A stretch of DNA of 64,000 bases. Source: Branchinecta lynchi. Lineage: Eukaryota > Arthropoda > Branchiopoda > Anostraca > Branchinectidae. The stretch lies in the NCBI GenBank assembly GCA_023053575.1, contig JAKZAP010000004.1, forward strand, positions 23,055,252-23,119,251, written 5' to 3'. Shown here piece after piece: positions 11,400 through 23,700 of the stretch. The notes under the pieces were generated by a model that searched no databases, had not been told where the DNA came from, and saw only the letters and a program-made list of their open reading frames with translations. Position 1 is the stretch's first letter. Every line of letters starts with the position of its first letter. A program made the translations under genes and the position numbers.

Positions 11400-12530
11400 A
11401 GTGCTGTTGAAAAATAAAAAAAAACTCAAAAATGCCTTTAGGCATCCCTAGAAATGCCTCTAGTGCATCCCTGGAAATGCCTCTAGGCATTTATGTTCTC
11501 CTTTTTTTTAATCTGAAATGTTGATCTTGTTAATTAGCTTTAGGATTTAATGCAGTTTTGGAGTAAATGGTAAAAAAAAGTCTCACAAAACCCAATTAGC
11601 TGGTCTTAATCCTTTTCACATTCTATAGCGTAAGTAAAGAACTTTCTAGACACTGGTTGGTGAGCCTCTCTGCACCGTCTCGGAAGTCTGTTACTTATGG
11701 AAAATGTTTAAAAAGTGAGGAATAAATGTGTAAGGTTGTTTGATGGTCAAACAATTTTCACTGCTAGTGACAAACTTCCTGAGCCTATTTTTTACATAAT
11801 CAAAGTCAGCACATAACAGGAAGGTGTCAAATGCCCCTAATTGCAGTAAAGGAACCCCCCCCCCTCCCCACCCTCACCCATCAGGAAAATGTTGGGATGT
11901 CTCTGGTTGCAGTAAAGGGTTTATTTGGGGTTCATTGGTTTGGTGTAAGATGCTTCTGTTATGGAGGAATTAAACAGAAATTGTTCTGAAACTGCCACTC
12001 AGATCAAGTTGCGAATAAAGGACTGAGAAACCCGTGAATGGGTTTTCTGAGACCTTGTTTTACCATTTAGTCGAAAACTTGAATGCAAAAACTAACTAAC
12101 CATTCAACAGTTATTTTAGAGAAAAGCACAGCTGGGCCTAGGCTGCAGTAGTTTGTGTCAGGCAAATGTCTCTGTTGGAGATCAGATATGGCTTAGCCAT
12201 TCAAGTTTAGGGTAGAACAATGGCTTGAGCAATTAGAAATAATAGTGAATCTGTACTATTAGTAGTGCATTAAAATTGAACACAAACAATCTGTCTATCC
12301 GAGCCGTTTGATGGTGCTTTTGAAGGACACAAGTCATTTGGTCTGTCAAGAACAGACTGATGAATTTTTTGAGTGCCTTCCAGCTGAAGTCCATATTAGT
12401 GACTCAGTCAGCACCCTGGAAACTTTAGTGGCCAGTTTCTGTTCAAAAAAATAAAAAAAAATTTGTTTGGCATACATGCCCTGCTGCTCTGTGAATTGCA
12501 TTGTTGTTTCCAACAGTTTATTTCTTTCAG
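11400..12530. other. Intergenic or 5' intron of the zinc-finger gene
   Basis: No repeat structure beyond a C-rich tract near 11855. The stretch ends in a good acceptor (TTATTTCTTTCAG) at 12530, so it is probably the last part of an intron in the 5' UTR of the gene that follows. Confidence 0.45.
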
Positions 12531-12540
12531 ATCCCTGGAG

Positions 12541-14763
12541 ATGGAGGAAGAGGAAGCAAATGCTGGATGTGGGATAGGAAAAGGTGACCCTTCTGTTGAC
12601 CGTTCGCAGTCTGTTATGATCTCTGAAGATCAAGCAGTAACACTGGAGGAATCTTTTCAGAACCTCTATGAAGAAGAACCTTCTCAAGTCATTGAGCAAT
12701 CCCAGACTGAGGTTGTCGAAAGTGTATCAGCTGAGGAAGTAGCTGAGCCTGCTGAATCAGATCAGCAAAATGAGCAGGCTTCTAGACAAGAAGATACCAA
12801 CCCAGTAACATCAGAAACTTTTAAGGAAGAAAATGGCCAAGAAGGTCTTGAGCCAACATCTGAATGTAAACCTAGCTCACCGTTTGGTGTTGCTAATGGT
12901 TTGAGTGAGAAAGAAGGGGAAACAAAAGAGCTGGTGATAAAAGGAAGTATTGACATAGCTCTTGCTGCTGGAGATGAGTTAATCCCCCCATCAGAAGTTG
13001 TTGAGACGGGTTTGGTCACAGAAGAGCTGGTCACACAGACAAATGATGACAGAGCTTTTGATAAAGAAGATGATACTAATAGGGATGAAGTTTTGGTTAG
13101 TGGAAGTGGTCCAAATGATGGTGCAACTGAGAATGAGCTGGTAACAGAGACATATGATGACACGGCTTTTGATAAAGAAGAAGATACTAATAGGGATGAA
13201 GTTGTGGTTAGTGGAAGTGGTCCAGATGATGGTGTGACTGAGAATGAGCTGGTCACAGAGACATATGATGACAGAGCTTTTGATAATAAAGATGATACTA
13301 ATAGGGATGAAGTTGTGGTTAGTGGAAGTGGTCCAGATGATGGTGCAACTGAGAATGAGCTGATCACAGGGACATATGATGACAGAGCTTTTGATAAAGA
13401 AGATGATACTAATAGGGATGAAGTTGTGGTTAGTGGAAGTGGTCCAGATGATGGTGCAACTGAGAATAAAGAAGCGGGGTCAAGCCATAACCAGACAGCT
13501 ATCCTAGCAACAGATAACAAACATGTCTGGTCACACAGTGATGGGAATGAGGACGCTCGGTGTTCTTTAAATGAAGCAGCAACTGAGGAAAATGCTTCAG
13601 CTGAAAATGGCAAGTACGACAGCAGCCAGGAAGCTGGAGATGAAGTTATAGACCTGGATGTGAGTGTGGTGGAGGACGTTAACCAAGAAAATACAGGTGA
13701 AGGCAGTTGTCACCAAGAGGAGGTAGAGACTGGCACTGAAGCTAAAGAAGTAGATGCTACTGAATTTTCAGACAGCCAGGTTGAAAACGATGGTAGAGAG
13801 GATATGCTTCTAGCTACCAGAGCTGATGGCAGTGAAGTAGAATTAGATGAAGTAGGCAGAGAGCTAGGAAGAATGCCAGCTGAAGTTGTGACTGAACCCT
13901 CTAGTCGGCCACCCAGTGAAAGGTTGCAGGAATCTGGTCAAGAAGTTATGGCTGTTTCAGGAGGGTTAGAAGCAGACCCAAATCACCACCAGATAATCAC
14001 CATTCAAGAAGCAAATTTTTTGAATGAAAGTGAAAAGGTGGATGAACAGAAGGGATCTGAGGTTGCTGAAAAAAACTTAGATGCACCTGAGGAGCATAGA
14101 GACACTTGCCCTGTTAAGGTGTCAGATAGTGATTCGTTGGGTGAAAAGATGGAGAATGGACTAGTGGAACAGGAAGGAGGCATTGATGCCACTGAATCGC
14201 CCATGGCAAGTCCAGCAAGAAGGTTCCGTCTTCCAGATCATAACTATGAAAAAGAAACTGACCCTGAGATGTATGTCCCCTGTGAATCAACTGAGCAGCC
14301 CCATGGAGTGGCAGAACCTACAATTATTAAGCAGCAAGCTTTCATTTGTGGGACTAGGACTTCAGATGCTATGGATGTAGATGTTGCAGCTCAGTCTGAT
14401 AATCTGGAGGATGTGAAAACAGTGACATACAAGACGGAAGATTTGCAAGAATATTCATCAGTTTTGAACCAAGACTTGATGCAAAAGTTTCCAGCAACAG
14501 AGGCAATCCCGGAGCAGATTTTCGATGGTGCCGAAATTGAGCCACCAGAGGTCCAGGATGAGCTGAGTAAGGAGGAGACTCTTGTTTTAGTAGCTGCTGA
14601 TGACACTATGGGTCAGTCATATAGTGCTTATGGCAATCAGGTCATGACTGCTGATGGTCAGGTACTGACTGTGGTCAGTAGTGGGCAGGATGAAAGTGTT
14701 GAGGCGATTCAGGCCTTCATCCAAGGAGGAAACGAATGGACATTCGATCAGCAAGTAATACAG
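12541..14763 (+). CDS. Zinc-finger gene, coding exon 1 (acidic N-terminus)
   Basis: The exon begins after the acceptor at 12530; the first ATG is at 12541 with G at -3 and G at +4. The frame stays open 741 codons to CAG|GTGAGT (phase 0). The product is rich in Glu and Asp and holds the 4x37-aa tandem repeat. The open frame extends upstream through the acceptor to 12463, but that part is polypyrimidine/intron-like. Long opposite-strand ORFs (e.g. 12762-13613) are shadows of this composition. Confidence 0.88.
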
Positions 14764-17700
14764 GTGAGTAATTGCAGCAACCTCCTCAGCGAAATTAAAA
14801 AACTTAACCGCTCCCACTCCTTCTAAAAACTGGTTAGGTAGAAATCCAATTTTTTTCCCCAAATGTTATCTGTTATCTTGATTCATGTGAAATCAGCTTT
14901 AATGCAGTTATTGAAGCTCTCTGGGCTTACTGGTCGGCGTTTTATTCGTCGGTCTGGTGTTGTTTTCTTTTACAAGATTTTGTTGTATGTTCACGAGCAG
15001 GTTATCCGTCATGTCGATGTTCTTGCCGCCGCGCTTGCTTCGTTCGCTGCAGGTTTTGTTCTTATTCGGTTGTACACAAACTAAAGGTAGGCTAGTAGCC
15101 TAGGACTCGCATAATTTGAAGGGACAGGTCGAGTTCGAAGATGGGCTATGTAGCCCTACATTTAGGGATGGGGGTTCAAATTAAGGGACGAACAAAATAT
15201 TTTTGTAATAGCTAATGAGATAGTCGATTGAGGGGTAAGAAGACATGCTGAACACATATATGAAAACTATTTTCTCGCCGGACAATTATTTTGCCCGGAA
15301 TCCGGCCAAAACCGGAAATTTTGTTGAAAGTAAAAGTTTTTGAGGTTGATTGGATGTTCGATTCAGGGGTAAGAAGACATGCTGAATCCGTCTATGACAA
15401 TCATTTTCTATCCTGACATATAGTTTGCCCGGAATCCGGCTGAAATCTGAAATTTGTTTTAAGTAAAAGTTCTGAAGTTGATTAGATTTCAGTGGAGGCA
15501 AGGAGGCATGCTGATTATGTGTAGGAAAATTATTTTCTAGACGGACGAATAGTTCTCCCGGAATCCGGTCAGAACTTGAAAATTTGTTAAAAGTTGAAAA
15601 ATTTATCTGAAGTTGATTAGAAGTTCGATACTGAGGTAAGGAGATATGCCGAATTCGTTTTTGAGCTTTAGTTTTTTGCCGGACAAGTAGTTCCCCCGGA
15701 ATCCAGCCGAAAATGGAAGTTTGGCAGAAGTTTTTATCAATTTCGCCAAAATATAGGTGTAAACTTTATGCTGAATCCAAATCTCAACTTGTTTTTCTCA
15801 GACGAATAGGCATTGGCCTTACTCTGTTTCTAAATTTAATAGTAAAAATGTTCAAGGAGTCTGGCGAAGACCAGATATTTACAAGTCCCAATTATCCAGA
15901 TTACCTTAATTCGCACTTCAGAGCGATTTAATCGAATATTAAATTTTTGGGATCCCATCGAAACCTTAGGTCTTGTTAATTGTGACTTTAAAAAGTGCTT
16001 CCAGCTCTGTTTTGCATTGTATGGCATAGCCGAAATCCTCTTCTCTTAGAATATCTTGTATCTGCTCACTATCGGAGTATCCCTGAGGTTATAGTTGCTG
16101 TTTGAAACATATATTCAAATGTTTACAACGGATACGTCAGCTACGATTCCTCATCAGCGATATTTCGGCCCTTTTTGGCAAGGGTCCTCGTCAGGCTGTC
16201 GAGGGTAGGGCGAGACGGGCTGAGACATAAAGGTGAAAAGGGTCATGCGCCATTTTGGTCCGGACGGATCCGACGCAGGTATGGATTTTATCAAGGCCAA
16301 ACAAGCACAAGATCCTCCGTCTCTCGATTTCTATAATACGACCGTGCGGAGTCGAATAGATCCCGATAAATTACTTTCAAATCTGCACTGGCAGAACATA
16401 TTTTCGAAAACCCTTCCCGTTCAGTATATTTTGAAAAAACCCAAAAGCACGTTACAACGTCAAAGAATATTTATTTGCTGTTTGAGTTCCGGTCCTGAGA
16501 CCCCTTAACCTTGAGAGTGTAAGAACACCGTTGCCATTTCTCTTGGTCGTCAGGTCTGTAGCAGAAGTGAGAGACCTAAACTAACAGAGAATAGATTGAC
16601 TCGGGCCTAATTTGTTAACTTTTTTCTCAGATTGCAAATCCGCAAACAGAGGGTATTGCTCTCGGAGTGGCTCCAGGAGAGGGAGAGGGGGAAGAATACT
16701 ACATCACTTCCGACATGCTGCATGGCGAGAACGACCAGGCTGTTTCCCTCTTTGAAGTCCGAATGCCGGATGGGTCAACTCAATATGTTCAGGTCAGTAA
16801 CAAAACTCCATTACCTAACCTGGGAAGTATGTGCTCTTTTGGCCAACAGCTGGGAGCCGAATGCACTGTGGGCAGTTATTATAATGCTGTCGTGGTCTCT
16901 ATGTTGTAAGTTCAGAAAATAATATGTGGTTTCCAGCCTGTACACCAAAAGTAAGGCAAGCGGTTAAATAGCTGGTTTCACGTAAGTTATCAGGACGGTG
17001 CATTTATTGCGGGACTTCCACGACGGTGGTGGCTTTAGGGAAGAGGCCTGACTCCCCTCCCCTCCAAGATGGTAAAACAAGAAAAATGGCGGAAAAGTGC
17101 ACAGAGGTCGCGTTTGTTGACTGAATGGTGGAGAATGACGGCGGAACTGCGTGGATTGACCGTAACAAAAACGTCCGCCCTGTCGGACGAATCTTTGTTT
17201 TAGCAGCCCCCCCCCCCCCCCCTGGTCTATATCAAAATCGTTAGTCATTCGCGGTGATCGTACGGTAGACACAGAGGAGCGTCTTTACGGCAGGTAAAGA
17301 ATAATCATACGAAGTTCGTAGTTTGGGCAAAGTGAATGGATCGAGGTTTCAGCGAAAAAGATTGGATTCGTACTGTCAGTGCTGCGGTTCAAGTTCCGAA
17401 GATAGATGTACAGACGGAAGTAAGACCTAGTATCAATTACAATTACAATTCATTTATTCCCAAAATTTTGATAATACAAAATACACGGGATTGTCAAATT
17501 AAATTGGGCTAATTCACATTAAAATCACGTATAAAATAAGGCACAAATGAGTTCAAATAGCGTTCATTGCTATGAGCGGACGCGTTCATTAGCTGAGCTT
17601 TCTTAGCTGCCCTTGAGATCCTCCTTGTTTCCAACAATTTCTTTCTCTCAGATTCCTGTATCCATGCCCGTCATCCAGGCCCCAACTCCAACTAGAGCCA

Positions 17701-20700
17701 CGGCTCTCGTTCAACATGCCATACAAAACCAACGGGCCATTCAAAAGCCCCGGACTCAGATCCAGAGACCAAAACCCGTTCCCCAGGCTCGTCATTATGA
17801 AGAAAGCGGGACGTCAGTCAGTCAGTTGGTGACGTCCTCTATGGAAGCTGTGGATTTTGGGTCAGACGCCGGTGGAACGTACATTTTAAGTCACGCTCAG
17901 CACGTTTTGGATCAGTGCGTGGTTCAGAAATCAAAGCCCGTGCAGGTTCAGGAACCGGTGAGGCGGATGCACCAAACAGTCGAAAATCTCGACCAGTAAG
18001 TTGATTATAATAATTCAGTAGCTTTTATTGTACTTGCTCTTGCTTTAAACATAATACGTACAGTTAGAACCTTTCTACCCTCCTGTTTCACCCTCCTGCT
18101 TTAAACATAATACGTACAGTTAGAACCTTTCTACCCTCCTGTTTCATTTGATTTGGTTTATCGGCTTTAGTTGGTAATAGCTGCGTTCTTTCCGCCTTGC
18201 TACTCACTAGTGGTCTCTCATTTTTCCTATTTACCTTAAAATTTACCTTAAATCGCACTTCCAGCGAGATAAGGTGGTGTGATCCTCCTGTAGAGTCTCT
18301 CGCTGGTTGGCGGCTTGATTGTCAGATCGTTGTTGTGATAACGGCTCACTGGCACTCAAGTGTAGCCGGCATTCATTGGTTGGTCGATGTTGTTGTCACA
18401 TCGGCTCACTGGAATCCCAGTGCAGCCGACCTTCAGCATTTTGCCAGTCCTCTTCCACGCCTTTTTTGAAGCCATCCAGGGTAGCAGCGTTTTCGGCGGG
18501 GCAGGGTAGCAGCGTTTTCCTACAATGTGTTTTTGGATTATGTGGTGACCGCTCTCTAGTAGCCCGTTTTCGTGCTCATCAGTGCCTGGTTTTGCCCTCA
18601 TCAGTGACGAGTAGCCAGAACTTGGTCGGAAGCAAGACCTAGTGAGAAGTCAAAGGGATATGGTGAGACCAAAATTCTCCTTACAGAGGGAACACCAGAC
18701 ATTAATGAGTAAAAACAGGAACTATCAGGAGTGCAACGAACGCAACTAATAAAGTAGTTTTCATCCCTCCGATGGCTCCTGGCCCCGCCTCGTCAGCTGC
18801 ACTGTCAAAAGTTATATAACACAAGGATGCGCGGTTCAAACAGATAACACTTAGGACTTTTATGCTTTCCAGATTTTATGCATTAAAACGTTAAGCCGAA
18901 AGCACATCTGCTAAATTGTTTGTCTCACCATGATATCGGAAAAGTTAGCAGATGCTTTTTCGGCGGGTTTTTGGCTCACAAGTGTTCCTAACTGGGAGTG
19001 TGTTCCGCCCTTCTAACAATAGTAACTATTAGTTAACATTTCGTTCCAACCTCACGGAAAGTTACGAAGCTGACCGTTCCAACCTTCTCGAAATATTAAC
19101 TAATAGTAACTATTTGCTTACCATGCTCGGGAGCGTAATAAGCGTGGTAACTACGGATCTATTAACGTGATTGGCTGGATTACCCCGTGGAGTGATATTT
19201 TACCGAAAATTTAAAAATGCGTTTCAGCCTTGACGCCAAGGAGCCAAAATTCGTGACGTCATGTGTAGTAACTACGGTAAGTAGGGTGGAACACGCTCCG
19301 GCATCCTTGTGTTATGTGTTACGAAACTTATGACATTGGGAACAAGAAATGGGGAATATTGCGGTAAACAGATAGAGGAAAACAATTACACTGAGCTTTC
19401 GGTTACGAAGTGAATGAGCACAATATTCGGCCTCAAAAATCTTTTCCCTAAGTATCTTCGGCCAGAGCTAGCTTCGAATCATATTTGGATTTACTGGATA
19501 AGTCAGATGATATTTATTCTACCGATATTTCGACGCTTCTTCATTGTCAGAAGTTTGACTACAGATAACGCGTATCTACGTGTTAAACGTTATGAGAATA
19601 TATCTGTTACGACCTTTTTAAATGTTATATTTTCGCGAAACATAACACTTAAAACGGTCACAGCAAAACTTTTGTTTCAAAAGATGACGCTTGGGTCATA
19701 ACAGATATTTTCTCGTAACATTAACACATGGAGGAGAGAACATGTTATCTGATCTGAAACTTTCGACAGTGTTGGCAAGGGAAAGACGAACCTGTAGTCA
19801 CGTTTTCGTCCCATTTTTTTTTTAAACTGGAGGCTCAAAATGAGAATGGCTGATATATCGTTTGAATAAATATCGGCTGGTAAGGTAAAAAAAAGAAAGA
19901 AGTAAAGGTAAGGTATCAGCCTCAGCCTGTACAGGCCTAACTGACGGTGCTGATCCCCGATTCTCTGCCTTCACCCAGGAAATTCAACGGGCGGTTGGGG
20001 GGCTAGCCATCCTAGTGCTTCCGCACACCCTTTCTGTCACCTTCCCCAGATTTCGCCAGGTACTCATTTGAAGCTGGGTCGACTTTGGCTTGTCTTACAG
20101 GGCTACAAACTACCCGCGATAGACCAAACAGCAGGCACCACTGAGACTTGAACCAGCTCGCTTACGAGTTTGGTGCTAATCTCGCCCTGCTTAGTCACGG
20201 AAGATGTATGAAGTTAGCATGAAGAAAAACCTCTTTGGTGGAAATGATGCAGGTTCAGTTGGAATCCGCAGTTCGAGTTGATGAATACTTAAATAATCTA
20301 TTCCAACAAAAAAGCCTATGAGCCTTCGTGCACATACAAAAAATGAGAACTGCAAATGAAGAAAAACACAATCATTCATATACTAAATCTCTTTACAGAA
20401 AAATGTGTTTGTGTAGTGCCTGAAAGCCAGCTTTCGTAATAGAAAACATCCGCTTATCGTTTACACTTCGCCCCATTCCCTCTCTCGAACTTCCTCCAAA
20501 ACGTCTTCTTCCAAATCCGGCAAACTATGGATAAAGGAAAACTTGTACGAAAGTTTCTGTAAATGCTGTAGTCAAAATCCTGAGGCTCATCACGTTAGAG
20601 AATTAGCCTTTGTAAGGCGCTTTTTGAATGCCGGGCTTTTTACCTGTCGTAGTAGGCTATTGACTTCGTTTTGAGTCTCGAGGTTTTTCCATGTGACGGT

Positions 20701-23700
20701 TTTGTTTTGCGAGAGCGTCGTTGTTTTGTTTTTGCGGTTTTTTCCTGAAGCTTGACATGGTTTAGGTTGCGTTCCGCCACTTAACGATTGTTAACAATCG
20801 TTAAATTTTTGCGTTCCACGTTTTTTATTTCGAAATTTAAGCTCCGCCCACTTACATTTTCCGTTCCAGAGCTTAACGATTGTCAACTATTTTGTAACGA
20901 TGGTCGGTGAGCATCGTTACAAAATAGTTAACAATTGTGGAACTAGGAAAAGTTAACGATCGTTAAAACTCCAGTTAGCTCCGCCCCGAAGTAAAGTTAA
21001 CGATTGTTACCGATTGTTGGGGGAACGCAACCTTACTTTTGCATTTCATTTTTGTCGTGCCCTTTTTCATTCCTGCAGCAAAGGAAATATAATTTAGGAC
21101 TCGTTTCAGATTGGTTTAGCCTTTTTTTTTCTTTCGCAGGTCACCAATCATGAACCGACAAAACAGGGGTAGTCTAGAAGAACGTGTCTCCCGTCTGCTG
21201 AAAGTTAAACCAGGAACTGAGCCGGTCCTTGTGAAGTCTGAAGCTGGTGCCCTTGGAAAAACTACGCCTGGCTCTATTCAACGACCAGAAAATTCCATTC
21301 AAGGTTCAGAGGGGTTAATCCGTGTTGCCAATAGCCCTCTTCCGAACAAGGATGAGAAACGCACGAAACCACTAACAGCTCAACCAACACGGGCGACATT
21401 CACGACATTGGTGCCGAAGGCTCTGACGAGAGCTGTGCTGTCGCAGGCTAACTTGGTGTCCGCACCCGGTGCTTTCGCAACGCGGAAAAATCAGGACTCT
21501 GTGACGAAAGTGATCGACGGGAAAGTTATTCATAATTTCGGCTGCGAGCCAATCTTATTGAGAACAATGTCGACCAAGAAGATTGACGTGAATCCCTCAC
21601 TCGAGGCGTTTTCTCTTGAGTCTACTCCTGTGAGGTATGTAAAAAGAGAAGGTCGCGAGTCCGTCGAGTCCCCTCTGGTCATCAACGAAGAGTCGGCGAC
21701 AGAGGATAGCTCGCCTCTGCCGGAGGAGCCAACAAATCTATCCCCGCAGAGTAATCGCATGCAGATAGATCTGCCAGCTGCTCAACCCACCATGCACATT
21801 GACAATCCCAAGCCACCGTCCGATGCCGGACCTGTTCTAGTTAAACCGTCTGGTACCTCTGTTAAACTGGAAACCCCGAAAGCAGCCAAAAGAGTGATCG
21901 TCTCCCATGTGATTGATGGGAAGCAGATTTTCAATTTAGGCTGCAATAGTGCTGACTTTCGGCTTCATTCGACCAAGAAGATCGATATTCCACCCTCCGT
22001 GATTAAAGCCGCGGAGAGGTGTGAGATAAGAAAAAGTCCTCAAGTGAGTTCTAATAAAGGCTTTGGTCCGGTGGCATATTCCCGTAACAGCTGGAAAAGT
22101 GGTGAGAACAAGCAAATTGTCGGCCGGAGACCTCCCGCTGACTGTATCGACTTGGTTGATGAAATGCCAGCAGCCATGATCAGCCTTAAGCTCCCGTTCG
22201 AACAGTCGTACGACCAGGAAGGTGATGCTGATCTTTACGAAGCGCCTAATGCTTCGGCTATTCCATTTATCAAGCAGCTTTTTGGGAAAAAATCACCAAA
22301 GCTTGAAGAACCGAAACCTATCGTCAGGTCCAATACGGTTCTCACCCCTTACGCCGTCAAGACAGAGAAGAAGTATATATACACTGATGAAGAAGGCAAG
22401 CAGTACGAGATTCCTGCAGGAAATAACGTTACGCGATTTAACGACAAGCAGAAAAAACAGAAGAGGCGGTTTCCCCAGTTTCAAGTTAAACGTGAGCCTA
22501 AGATCGAGCCAGTGTACCAACCGCCCGAACCTGTTGAACAATTTTATACTGAAGAGCCTAGTAGTGTGATAGAAGAAGGCCTAATTTTACCGCATGAATA
22601 CCAGGAACCGAGCGACGATAGCGCTCAGCAGTATTACTATTCAGAGGACGGGAGCGTGGTTGTTAATCCCCCGAATATGCCCGTAGACGGGTTTCTGGGA
22701 GATGACGGGTATTATTATTATCCAACCGATGGGTACTTTTTCAACCCGGAAACTCTTGGACTCGTCGCAGAAGGGCCAGAGAAGATCGACCAGAGCCAGT
22801 TAATGAATGATCCATTGCCAAGCGAGTATATTCAGGAATATAAACCTCCGAGTGATCCAGTGTATGTGGACCACACACCCATGGAACCGTCAAATCAGCA
22901 GTCGGATATTCTTGACCTGGATGCTTTAAGGAAGCCGGATGCCCAAGAAGAGGAAGAAGAAGAGTTTGTGGTCGTTAACACCTGTGCTACACCGAGACAG
23001 TCGAGTTTTCGTGTCGAAGAGCTTAAACAAAACCTTGTCCCAAAAAATGCCTCGTCGCCGCTGACTGCCTTGAAAGCAAAGAACGCTGGAAGCAGTGGAA
23101 AAATTTCCGGCCTTGAAACCAGTACCCGTCAAAATCCCTTCAACTGTTGCTAATAGCCCATCTACTCCTACTAAGTTCACCAGGGTCGTTTCTAAAGCAT
23201 CAGCCCACCCAGCGCCTCCACTACCTAAGTCCTACTCTGTACAGCATATCACTGTTCCAGTTCGAACACCGGTCCGTGTAACCTTACCAGCAAAAACGAC
23301 CACTCCCAGCCGCGTTACCTTACCGATTAAACCATCTCCTCAAGCCGTTCCCTTCAAGCAAGTCCCCGTGCTGCTCACAGCGCCGTCGAAGCAACCTACC
23401 GATCTTGGACCGACGAGGGTCATTGAGAAAAAAGTTGCTGCCCTCGTCGAGAAGGCTCCGGTAGACACCAAGGCAATCAAAATACGAGTAGTAGCAGCTT
23501 CATCTCCTGTCAGCAGTACTCCAGCAGCGAGTCCGCTGACGCGATCGGTTGTGGTAACGAACATACCTGTACCTCCGTCGAAAGAACACAGTCAGGCTGT
23601 AAAATCCAAGCCTCCCTCCGAGGTACCCATCCCGATTGCCAAGGTAGTGCCGTCAGCGAGTACTCCCACTAATAAAAGGATTGTCCTGGCCAAGTCGCTG

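Noticed and set aside
12762..13613. 283-codon minus-strand Ser/Leu-rich ORF
   Set aside because: Antisense of the acidic tandem-repeat exon; its repetition simply mirrors the sense strand.
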